Shown here piece by piece: positions 1 through 6,134 of a stretch of 14,966 nucleotides of DNA. The stretch comes from JAOABV01 sp039801465. GTDB lineage: Bacteria; Hydrothermota; Tepidihabitantia; Tepidihabitantales; CAIPLT01. Below the pieces are notes generated by a model that saw only the letters and a program-made list of their open reading frames with translations, did no database searches and was not told the origin of the DNA. The translations under genes and the position numbers were made by a program. Within the stretch, counting starts at the first letter, position 1. Each line of letters starts with the position of its first letter. The stretch covers positions 1 through 14,966 of the forward strand of contig JBDRUT010000034.1 in assembly GCA_039801465.1 (NCBI GenBank). Direction: 5' to 3'.

Positions 1-210
1 AACAAATCATTTTTAACATTTTCTCGGTTTCAGAAATCATACCTTTGAAATAAAGATTCACACCAGCCATAATCGGGATATTCAATATACCACATCATAA
101 TATTTAAGTCATTGAAAATAAATAAGGTATCGCATTTTAGATTAAAATTCCTATTCCAGTTTCTAATTCTGCACATAGATAATCAATCTTGTTTTAACAT
201 ATAGAGTTCA

Positions 211-623
211 GCGTTTCGCGTTTAGCGTAAAGCGTATATTTGTCATCTATAATGCTAAGACGCAAAAAAATGGCATTTTGGGGAAAAAATTTTTAGGTAG
301 GTTAATTTTTCTTTGTCAAGGGGGAGCAAAAAAATGAAAAGTTCAAAGGTTCAAAAGTGACACACAGTGTCTTCCTGAAACGCGAAGCGTAGATGGAGTG
401 AAACGACATCAATTTATTTCAGGGTCTAAATAAGGCACGGTCTAAAGTTCAAAGGTTCAAAAGTTCAAAGGTTCAAAAGTGACAATTTATAATTCTGCAT
501 GCCATTTTGCATTTCGCGTTTAGCGTTAAGCGTTCAGCGTTCTGCGTATATTTGCCATCTATAATGCTATGATGCATAAAAAAGGCATTTTTGGGAAAAA
601 ATTTTTAGGTTGATTGAATTTTT
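211..623. repeat. Pair of ~100-bp direct repeats
   Basis: Copy 1 is at about 211-310 and copy 2 at about 509-623. Both run, in order: a TTTCGCGTTTAGCGT block, GCGTATATTTG, CATCTATAATGCTA, an A-run, GGCATTTT, GGGAAAAAATTTTTAGGT, then a T-rich end. Copy 2 has about 13 extra bases in the GCGTT section. The stretch between the two contains GTTCAAAGGTTCAAAAGT repeats. No coding frame survives in either copy and no target-site duplication is visible, so I call it a non-coding repeat and not an insertion sequence. Confidence 0.7.
340..483. repeat. GTTCAAAGGTTCAAAAGT short repeats
   Basis: The motif GTTCAAAGGTTCAAAAGTGAC occurs at 341-361 and again inside 446-483, where it is itself doubled (GTTCAAAGGTTCAAAA twice). 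Degraded relatives (GGGTTCAAAAGTGTAAATG at about 845 and GAGTTCAAAAGTGTAATTG at about 925, both followed by TAGAAAGAAA) lie further right. Between the first two copies is an imperfect inverted repeat CCTGAAA...TTTCAGG. Confidence 0.65.
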
Positions 624-1025
624 TAAGAGTTATTTTAGAAAACTCTGCAAAAGTTAACTTTCGCTTCATAAATGTTTCGGAAATCACTTAATTTCATTTA
701 ATTTGCCTATGAGTAATTTTATTAGTAGCACTTTTTTCAGACCTCTCTTTTATGAGCAGAATTAGTAAGCGATTGGTTATTAGTGGGTTAAAGTGTAAAT
801 CGACTAAAAGGGAAAGATTAAAGTTCAAAGGTTTAGAAGTTTAAGGGTTCAAAAGTGTAAATGTAGAAAGAAAGAATTATAAGAACATCAAAAAATCCTG
901 TGAATTCTAAACGGGATTCGTCTTGAGTTCAAAAGTGTAATTGTAGAAAGAAATGCTTAGAAGAGCTAAAGAATCTCGGAATTATATTAAAAGCGCGTAT
1001 CAGTGAGTAATCTAAAAACGAAAAT

Positions 1026-1048
1026 GGGGATAGTCAGAGACTATCCCC
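1026..1048 (-). terminator. Rho-independent terminator of the Hsp20 gene
   Basis: A perfect 10-bp stem, GGGGATAGTC/GACTATCCCC, with a 3-base loop begins 17 bases after the Hsp20 stop codon. On the minus strand the stem is followed by ATTTTCGTTTTTAG, an adequate U-rich tail. The stem is symmetric but only the minus strand has a gene ending here. Confidence 0.85.
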
Positions 1049-1064
1049 GTAAAATAGACCAGTT

Positions 1065-1517
1065 CTATTCAATTGGAACTTTAATCTCCTTTGGTTTTGC
1101 CGCTTCACTCTTAGGTAAGGTTACAACGAGCACGCCGTCTTTGTAAGTTGCTTTCGCTTTTTCTTTATCGACCGCAGTTGGTAAAGGAATCGTTCGAGAG
1201 AATGAACCGTAGGCACGTTCACAACGATAGTAATCTTGTTCTTTTACTTCTTCTTCACGCTTTACTTCACCCTTGATAGTAATTTCGTCCTCACTAATTG
1301 AGATGGAAATATCCTTTTTATCGACACCGGGAATTTCCGCCTTTAATACGATGGAGTCTTTTTTGTCATAAACATCAACTGCGGGATAGAACTCTTCGGT
1401 TAACGGCGCAAGAAAGCCTCGTCGAGAACGCGGTCGAAATTCAAAGAACTGGTCTAATTTCTTTCTTAAATCCGTTATTTCTTTAAACGGATCCCAAGGT
1501 AATAGCCAGTTCGTCAT
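1065..1517 (-). CDS. Small heat-shock protein, Hsp20/alpha-crystallin family
   Basis: A 150-residue cytoplasmic ATP-independent holdase chaperone. The alpha-crystallin domain spans about residues 43-138, starting at FYPAVDVYD and ending with the family signature A-x-x-x-DGVL (GVL at 128-130) followed by VVTLPK. The C-terminal IKVPI (145-149) matches the I-x-I/V anchor used in oligomer assembly. Length is typical. I start at ATG 1517 (MTNWLLPWDP). A longer reading from a GTG at 1526 would put the start inside the Shine-Dalgarno sequence GGGAGGTGAT, which sits ideally for 1517. The gene lies 223 bases downstream of an ECF sigma/anti-sigma pair on the same strand, so stress control by that sigma is possible but not shown. 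Confidence 0.95.
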   Translation of the reverse strand: MTNWLLPWDPFKEITDLRKKLDQFFEFRPRSRRGFLAPLTEEFYPAVDVYDKKDSIVLKAEIPGVDKKDISISISEDEITIKGEVKREEEVKEQDYYRCERAYGSFSRTIPLPTAVDKEKAKATYKDGVLVVTLPKSEAAKPKEIKVPIE

Positions 1518-1555
1518 AGTTATCACCTCCCTTTCTATTAATTTTCACTTATTAG

Positions 1556-1584
1556 ACTATAAAGATGATGTAAGCGATTCAAAA
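1556..1584 (-). promoter_or_regulatory. Possible promoter of the Hsp20 gene
   Basis: On the minus strand TTTTGA (1579-1584), a 17-base spacer and TATAGT (1556-1561) lie about 40 bases upstream of the start codon. The -35 match is poor (an alternative TTGAAT gives a 15-base spacer), so this is a weak sigma-70-like candidate. I see no CIRCE-type inverted repeat. Confidence 0.3.
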
Positions 1585-1606
1585 ATAATCAAACTTTGGC
1601 AGTGCT

Positions 1607-1718
1607 CTAAAAACAAATTTTAATTGCTAAAGTTCTTTTTAGTGCAACCAATTTGGTAAAACCACCAAGCAATGAAAAGAAACTAAAAATAAATTTTGAT
1701 TGGAAAATTCTTTTAAGA
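1607..1718. repeat. Two direct repeats between Hsp20 and anti-sigma genes
   Basis: CTAAAAACAAATTTTAATTG... at 1607-1642 recurs as CTAAAAATAAATTTTGATTG... at 1683-1718, a spacing of 76 bases. Each copy has complementary ends (CTAAAAA with TTTTTAG in the first copy), so each could fold into an AT-rich hairpin. Function unknown. Confidence 0.55.
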
Positions 1719-1740
1719 CTTTACAGAATAATAAATAACT

Positions 1741-1989
1741 CTAACTTTGTTTTGTGTCTTGCTCCAATATTCCCTTAAGGGTCTGCCACAATTGTTCATG
1801 TACTGTCGGCGGGACTTCTAATGCGCATTGGCACTGACAGATTCTTATAATATGCAAAAATGATTCATGGATATTCTGGCAAGTTTGACAAGTTTTAATA
1901 TGGGCACGAATTTCTAAAGCAATTTCTTCTTCGAGTTCCTCATCAATGAACTCAGAAATTAAGAGAAAAAATTTATTACAGTCAATCAT
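1741..1989 (-). CDS. Zinc-binding anti-sigma factor (zf-HC2/ZAS type)
   Basis: An 82-residue protein encoded just after the ECF sigma gene. It begins MIDCNKFFLLISEFIDEELEEE and carries H30-x3-C34-x2-C37 (HIKTCQTC), the ZAS zinc-binding motif, with C4 as a likely further ligand. No transmembrane segment follows, so it should be a soluble cytoplasmic anti-sigma factor that holds its sigma partner until released. I chose ATG 1989, 7 bases beyond the sigma stop codon, because ZAS proteins usually start just before the first ligand. In-frame GTG 2004 or TTG 2013 would overlap the sigma gene. A C-Q-C-Q-C run at about residues 52-56 is unusual and could bind metal or sense redox state. Confidence 0.85.
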   Translation of the reverse strand: MIDCNKFFLLISEFIDEELEEEIALEIRAHIKTCQTCQNIHESFLHIIRICQCQCALEVPPTVHEQLWQTLKGILEQDTKQS

Positions 1990-1996
1990 AGATTTT

Positions 1997-2698
1997 TTAT
2001 TCACTTTCGGCAAAACTTTGTGATATTTTTGATTTGTGTAAGTTTTGCCTTGTTGCTACTATATATTTAGACAATCGATTTCTTAGAAAGACTCGGCCCC
2101 GATGAAGTCGAGACTTAACCGCAGCAATAGAAAGGTTCAACGCTTTACTGACTTCTTTGTTAGATAAACCTTGTAGGTCCCTTAAGATTACAACTGACCG
2201 ATAGTCTGAAGGCAATTCATTAATCGCATCCTGTAAGGCTTGTTGGATTTGTTGTCGATGAAACAAATGTTCTGGACTTTCTTTGTAATCCGGAATCTCA
2301 CGCTGAATTTCTGATTCATCAATTATTGGTTCATCTAAAGAAACACCGCCGGAAGGTTCTTTAGTCTTACGAGTTTTAAGCCGAGTAAAACAAACATTGG
2401 TCGCAATCCGATAGAGCCAGGTATAAAAAGATGATTTGCCTTTAAATTTTTTAATAAAACGATAGGCGCGAATGAAAGTGTCTTGTAAAGCATCTTTGGC
2501 ATCTTCTTCATTTCCTAACATCCGATATACTAAATTATAGACTTTTCGTTCGTAGCGTCTTACTAATTCTTCAAAAGCAGAAGTATTTCCTTGTTGTGCC
2601 CTTTTTACTAATTCCGCATCAGTTAGTGGTAATGCTTTTAATTCCTTAGGCTTTATTAACTCTTTCATTTTTATGCTGGTAGATGTAATCTGACGCAT
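1997..2698 (-). CDS. ECF (sigma-70 family, RpoE-like) sigma factor
   Basis: A 233-residue alternative sigma factor. Region 2 is at about residues 41-110 (AFEELVRRYERKVYNLVYRM, then DALQDTFIRAYR and SFYTWLYRIATN, the core-binding and -10-recognition helices). Region 4 is at about 162-210 (LPSDYRSVVILRDLQGLS, then the helix-turn-helix ending AAVKSRLHRGR). The N-terminal 25 residues before region 2 are longer than usual and may include an over-called start: ATG 2668 is an alternative, but only ATG 2698 has a GAGA element nearby. It is followed at once by a ZAS anti-sigma gene, the standard pairing. Target promoters cannot be deduced here. Confidence 0.95.
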   Translation of the reverse strand: MRQITSTSIKMKELIKPKELKALPLTDAELVKRAQQGNTSAFEELVRRYERKVYNLVYRMLGNEEDAKDALQDTFIRAYRFIKKFKGKSSFYTWLYRIATNVCFTRLKTRKTKEPSGGVSLDEPIIDESEIQREIPDYKESPEHLFHRQQIQQALQDAINELPSDYRSVVILRDLQGLSNKEVSKALNLSIAAVKSRLHRGRVFLRNRLSKYIVATRQNLHKSKISQSFAESE

Positions 2699-2765
2699 AT
2701 TCTCAAAGTTCTTGTTTCTTAATAATATTCACCATTGAGAACCCGAGTTTTCAATTTACTTAACA

Positions 2766-2791
2766 GAAATCTATATCGGTTGGTAGATTTC
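2766..2791. promoter_or_regulatory. Operator-like inverted repeat upstream of sigma gene
   Basis: GAAATCTA (2766-2773) and TAGATTTC (2784-2791) are perfect 8-base complementary arms around a 10-base centre. The element lies 68-93 bases upstream of the sigma start. The spacing of the arms (about 18 bases centre to centre) would suit a dimeric regulator on two helical turns. No regulator is identified. Confidence 0.35.
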
Positions 2792-2915
2792 AATAGACAG
2801 TGATGTATCATCTCTTTTAGCATAATTGTTTTATTAGAAAAGTCAAGTAGCCGGTTTAAGAAAGTTGTGCTCAGGAAAACATTCTGTTCCAATATCTGAC
2901 GAAGCGGTCTGCTAA

Positions 2916-2999
2916 TTAATAAATATATAACTTAATAAATGTATAAAACTTAATAAATATATAACTATTTTGAATTAATAAATATATAACTATTTTGGA
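2916..2999. repeat. Four short AT-rich tandem repeats
   Basis: TTAATAAATATATAAC occurs at 2916-2931, then TTAATAAATGTATAAAAC at 2932-2949. Two longer copies extended by TATTTTGAA or TATTTTGGA follow at 2950-2974 and 2975-2999. The last copy merges into the larger promoter-bearing repeats. Confidence 0.8.
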
Positions 3000-3178
3000 T
3001 GCGGGGTTGACTGTCAGTTTGCCAATGCAATTGTATCGTCACAAAGACCCGTCTATTTATTAATTTTATAGAACTATTTTAAATGTGGAGTTGACTATTA
3101 ATTTGGCAGTACCATTATATCGTCGCCAAGACTCGGCTATTTATTAAATATAGGACTATTTTTAATGCTGAGTTGACT
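2989..3178 (+). repeat. Three tandem 82-84-bp promoter-bearing repeats
   Basis: ACTATTTT begins the three units at 2989, 3073 and 3155, and TTGACT recurs at 3007-3012, 3091-3096 and 3173-3178, giving periods of 84 and 82 bases. The first two full units also share ATCGTC, AAGAC and TCTATTTATTA or GCTATTTATTA segments. The third unit is cut short by the active-looking promoter and the start of the selenoprotein gene. Each unit carries the -35-like hexamer, but only the third has a perfect -10. Confidence 0.75.
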
Positions 3179-3200
3179 TTTGTTTAGTTAAGAGTATAAT
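3173..3200 (+). promoter_or_regulatory. Sigma-70-type promoter of the selenoprotein operon
   Basis: TTGACT (3173-3178), a 16-base spacer, then TATAAT (3195-3200). The expected transcription start, about 7 bases after the -10, falls at 3207-3208, next to the ATG at 3209. There is no room for a Shine-Dalgarno sequence, so the first gene should be translated from a leaderless mRNA. Confidence 0.8.
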
Positions 3201-3208
3201 TTTATTCT

Positions 3209-3958
3209 ATGAAAACGCGATATATTATATGCTATACGCTATTTACCATATTTACTTTGCCATTATTATTTATTTTTTGCTCAGATGCACCGCGGATTTT
3301 ACCAACTCCGACTAATCGTATTGTCTTAGCCGAATTTTTTACAACGGATGGCTGAGATTTTTGTGCTGCGGCTGAGCGGTCGCTCGACCAACTTACAGAA
3401 GTCTACGGAGATTCTTTGGTAGTCATCTCGTATAATCATTCTTTTACACCAATAGAGATTGACACTATCCGTAAAGCCTTCTATTCTATTCCTTTGCCAC
3501 CGATAATCCCAGATGCGAGTGTTTGTTTTGACGGTGCAGGTCCTTATGTAGTTGATTCGCCGGGCTTTCCACCAGAATCAACATATTATCAAGTATATGC
3601 TCAACACATTATTTCAGCAAAATCACAGCCACCAGCATATAACTTATCTCTCAACGGGTCAGCGACTTCTAATACAGGTAATTTAAATCTTAAGATATTG
3701 CCAGCAGATACATTAATTCGTAGTTCGGTTTTTGCTTTCGTTGCGATTTGTGAAGATAGTGTTTCAGGTATGACAAAAGATTTTAATTATGTTATTAGAA
3801 AATTATTCAGTTTTCCTGTCAACCTGGTCTATCCGGATAGTTTAGATACAGTTATTACTTTTCAACACTCGCTACCTCAAAACAAAATGACCGGGGTTCT
3901 TTTCTTACAAGATATGAATACGAAAAAAGTTTTACAGGCAATCAAGACAAAATTTTAG
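3209..3958 (+). CDS. Omp28-like thioredoxin-fold selenoprotein (TGA = Sec)
   Basis: Read from ATG 3209 with TGA 3353-3355 as selenocysteine, this is a 249-residue exported protein. Residues 1-24 form a signal peptide ending in Cys24, possibly a non-canonical lipobox (LFIFC). The segment NRIVLAEFFTTDG-U49-D-F-C52 matches the start of Omp28-related/thioredoxin-fold domains (hydrophobic strand, E-F-x-T, then CxxC), with Sec replacing the first Cys. The following A-A-A-E-R-S-L-D-Q-L helix, the VVISYNH strand and the C-terminal FLQDMNTKKVLQA, typical of Omp28-like proteins, all stay in frame across the TGA. A SECIS-like hairpin follows the TGA. Expected role is an extracytoplasmic thiol/selenol oxidoreductase; substrate unknown. 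A plain gene caller would miss the first 69 codons and start inside the protein. The alternative, a nonsense mutation, does not explain the hairpin or the position in the redox motif. Confidence 0.85.
3370..3389 (+). promoter_or_regulatory. Bacterial SECIS-like hairpin
   Basis: Directly after the TGA, GAGC (3374-3377) pairs with GCTC (3382-3385) around a GGTC loop (3378-3381). The stem extends by a U-G wobble, skips a C-A mismatch and continues with GG/CC (3370-3371 with 3388-3389). The loop lies 22 bases after the TGA. The same GGUC apical loop is present in the E. coli fdhF SECIS element, where the GG/U bases contact SelB. Both sequence and distance fit the bacterial pattern. Confidence 0.8.
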
Positions 3959-4004
3959 ATGAAATGAGAAATAATATTCCTCTTATTATTTTATAGGAGA
4001 GACG

Positions 4005-4544
4005 ATGAAAAAAACAATTATCACATTTTTTATTTTGATTATGCTCATCACACTACTTTTTGCTGACGAGAAGATCATCACTTTAAAAGATGCGCCAAGT
4101 TTTACGCTTTACGATGTCTCGGGAAAAGTTGTTATCCTTGATTCGCTTATTAAAAAAGGACCGGTGATAATGAGTTTTTGGGCATTGTGGTGTAAGATGT
4201 GTATTAAGGAACTTGATGCCTTAAAGCCATATTATGCAGAGATTGAATCGCTCGGAGTTACATTTTTGGCAATAAGTCAGGATAAAGCAAAATCTAAAGA
4301 TGAAGTAAAATCTTTTTCTGCTGGTCATAAATGGCAATATCAGATTGTCTTGGACCCGGAAAATAAGTTGCGAAAATCCTATAATGTCCAGGTGATGCCA
4401 ACGCTCTTTATTATAAATCAGGACAAAAAAATTGTCTTTACGCATCAAGGTTACAAGCCTGGCGATGAAAAGAAGATTGTACAAAAAATCCACGAGTTAA
4501 CAAAAAAATGTGAAGGTTGCAAAGATTGTGAACATAAGAAATAA
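4005..4544 (+). CDS. TlpA/ResA-like exported thioredoxin
   Basis: A 179-residue thiol-disulfide oxidoreductase. Residues 1-20 are a signal peptide or membrane anchor (cleavage likely after LLFA). The AhpC/TSA-type redoxin domain follows: PSFTLYDVSGK, the active site W62-C63-K-M-C66, and the cis-proline loop V-M-P132-T. The tail C169-x2-C172-x2-C175-E-H177 is an added cysteine-rich, possibly metal-binding segment not usual in TlpA. AGGAG lies 6 bases before the ATG. It follows the selenoprotein gene by 46 bases and its last 17 bases overlap the next gene. In this setting it may pass electrons to, or receive them from, the Sec protein. Confidence 0.92.
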   Translation: MKKTIITFFILIMLITLLFADEKIITLKDAPSFTLYDVSGKVVILDSLIKKGPVIMSFWALWCKMCIKELDALKPYYAEIESLGVTFLAISQDKAKSKDEVKSFSAGHKWQYQIVLDPENKLRKSYNVQVMPTLFIINQDKKIVFTHQGYKPGDEKKIVQKIHELTKKCEGCKDCEHKK

Positions 4545-5994
4545 AGTTTATTGGGGACTGGGCTTAGTTCTTTTTATTATAAGCCCCTTAATTTTTGCTC
4601 AGTCAATTGAGCTCAGTGGCGGAAATACAGTTGGATACTGGTTGTTTGTTGACTCACTTAAAGAGCATATTGAAGATAAGTTAAAACTCTCATTTACTTA
4701 TAACAATATAACTTTACGCGGTCTGTTCTTTTTCTGGCAACCGTCTTTACCCAACCAGAAGCGACTTCAGTATATTGATTATAATATTGAATATGCGAAT
4801 GAACCGATTAATATAATCTACGGCACTTATTATACAACTTTTGGTCGGGGGTTGGTCTTAAATCAGTTTCTTGATGAAGATTTCAAAACTGACAATTCTA
4901 TCTATGGTGCCAAAGCCACTTTTAAGATGTTTAATAACGAATTGTCAGCGTTATTTGGTAAACCCCGCAATATCTTTTTTGAAGAGAATGCCTACAAGAT
5001 AAAAAATGACACAACTGACCAGATTCGTGGAATAAATTTAGAGACGAAACTGCCGCTACCGGATATTATTGGGTTGAATATTGGTGGTAGGTATGTGCGA
5101 TATAATCGTAGAACTGACTTTAATGCTCGGGCTTTTACTGAACTTTTTGGCGGTAACATTGAGTTCACCTTCGGAGCTTACCAAGGATATTTTGAATACG
5201 CTCGGCATCTTGGTTGTCGTCCTGGGGTTGGTGGTAGATTAACTGGGACTGGTCTTCTGTTCTCGTCCAATCTTACCTTTTCTGGACTGGGATTAGCTTT
5301 TCAGATTATGAGTTATGATACAATCGGTTTTGGTGGGCTGGGCTATCGTTATAATGAACCGCCAACACCAATTAAATCAGGCATTTCAGTTAATCGAGGA
5401 ATGAATGAATTTGGCTTTGGGACTTCAATAAACTATTCGGCAACAGATTTTTTAAACTTTGAAGGTAATTACAACAGTCTTAAAACTCACGCAAAAACCG
5501 AAGGAATCCTGGAACAGATTTTTAAAGCAAAACTCAATGCGGTGGAAAATTTAGAAATTACCGGGTTAATTGAACGGACCGTTAAAGATAAAATTGAGCT
5601 TCCGGTGCTTAAAAAGACTGAGATGAAACCATCAGTTGAAGCAACTTATAATTTTGAAGAGTTTTTTCTTGATGGAAGTTATGAGCATAACTTTATTTCA
5701 GCTGACACCAGCAAATACTATGAACATGCGTTCTCAGTTTCTATTGGAAAATCAGAATTGTTCCAATTTACTTTGCGTTACGAACGACGAAATCGTATCC
5801 CAAATTGGCTAACATCAAAACTTGGTACAGAAAAGAGTTGGCCAATGGCAGAATTAAGCCTTGATATAACCAATAAACATAACTTACGCGTGCGAGTCGG
5901 CGGTGAAAAAGGTGGTTTGGTCTGCTCGGGTGGTGTCTGTCGATTTGAAGAACCGTTCAAGGGTGTAAAATTAGTATTGACTAGTATATTCTAA
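4528..5994 (+). CDS. DUF6029-like outer-membrane beta-barrel protein
   Basis: A 488-residue protein with a signal peptide (hydrophobic GLGLVLFIISPLIFA, then QSIEL). The body alternates polar and hydrophobic residues and is rich in glycine and aromatics, as in beta-barrels, and it ends in Phe. The segment YYTTFGRGLVLNQFLDEDFKTDNSIYGAK resembles DUF6029-family proteins. Near the C-terminus a cysteine pair, C466-SGGV-C471, could form a disulfide; another Cys is in HLGCRPG. I prefer GTG 4528, with GAAGG 11 bases upstream, to the further GTG at 4510, which has no Shine-Dalgarno sequence. The gene overlaps tlpA-like by 17 bases and shares TAATG with the next gene. Role unknown; its cysteines may be served by the redox genes around it. 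Confidence 0.82.
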   Translation: MNIRNKVYWGLGLVLFIISPLIFAQSIELSGGNTVGYWLFVDSLKEHIEDKLKLSFTYNNITLRGLFFFWQPSLPNQKRLQYIDYNIEYANEPINIIYGTYYTTFGRGLVLNQFLDEDFKTDNSIYGAKATFKMFNNELSALFGKPRNIFFEENAYKIKNDTTDQIRGINLETKLPLPDIIGLNIGGRYVRYNRRTDFNARAFTELFGGNIEFTFGAYQGYFEYARHLGCRPGVGGRLTGTGLLFSSNLTFSGLGLAFQIMSYDTIGFGGLGYRYNEPPTPIKSGISVNRGMNEFGFGTSINYSATDFLNFEGNYNSLKTHAKTEGILEQIFKAKLNAVENLEITGLIERTVKDKIELPVLKKTEMKPSVEATYNFEEFFLDGSYEHNFISADTSKYYEHAFSVSIGKSELFQFTLRYERRNRIPNWLTSKLGTEKSWPMAELSLDITNKHNLRVRVGGEKGGLVCSGGVCRFEEPFKGVKLVLTSIF

Positions 5995-6134
5995 TGAAAA
6001 GATTCATAATAGTCGTTATCATTTTAATCGTCTTTATTATTAGCCTCTTCTATGGTGTAAAGAAAAGACAAGAGATTGAGACGGAGACAGTTGGTTCGGT
6101 GATGTGTCTTTCCTGTATGGGATTACAGCAGTGA
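5994..6134 (+). CDS. 46-residue membrane-anchored CxxC miniprotein
   Basis: This small gene is easily missed. Its ATG overlaps the stop codon of the barrel gene (TAATG), and its TGA stop overlaps the GTG start of the next gene (GTGA), so it is translationally coupled on both sides. Residues 4-21 form one strong transmembrane helix of Ile, Val, Leu and Phe. A basic KKRQ patch, an acidic linker (EIETETVG) and C38-L-S-C41 close to the C-terminus (VMCLSCMGLQQ) follow. The design is a tethered dithiol. It may shuttle electrons between the polyferredoxin membrane protein and the thioredoxin-fold proteins. Membrane orientation is ambiguous because basic residues flank the helix on both sides. I do not recognise a named family. 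Confidence 0.75.
   Translation: MKRFIIVVIILIVFIISLFYGVKKRQEIETETVGSVMCLSCMGLQQ

Larger units (their letters stand above)
1..1025. other. Repeat-rich non-coding region
   Basis: No convincing gene lies in this kilobase. All six frames are closed except for short AT-rich runs. The region is built from short degenerate direct repeats: the motif GTTCAAAGGTTCAAAAGT (340-360, 446-483 and degraded copies to about 940), GCGTTTAGCG-type blocks (211-240, 509-545), and a CCTGAAA/TTTCAGG inverted pair (374-380 with 417-423). It ends at the terminator of the small heat-shock gene. It looks like an intergenic repeat family of the kind scattered through a genome, but that cannot be tested from one window. 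Confidence 0.6.
2699..3208. other. Divergent intergenic region with repeats and promoter
   Basis: This 510-base gap separates the leftward sigma gene from the rightward selenoprotein operon. It contains an operator-like inverted repeat near the sigma gene (2766-2791), a block of short AT-rich tandem repeats (2916-2999), three larger tandem units of 82-84 bases each carrying TTGACT (about 2989-3200), and the operon promoter. I find no coding frame of note. Confidence 0.7.

Noticed and set aside
30..176. 48-residue minus-strand frame near the left edge
   Set aside because: Its composition is slightly protein-like (WYIEYPDYGWCESLF), but there is no start signal, family or neighbour to support it. 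It could be a degraded gene end.
2916..3178. CRISPR array
   Set aside because: The repeats are AT-rich, vary in length, contain internal promoter motifs and have no constant repeat/unique spacer pattern. No cas genes are present.
3353..3355. TGA in the Omp28-like gene as a nonsense mutation or genome-wide recoding
   Set aside because: The codon falls exactly at the first redox cysteine, is followed by a SECIS-like hairpin, and the frame is intact on both sides. TGA ends other genes here at positions where the next gene starts, so it is not generally recoded.
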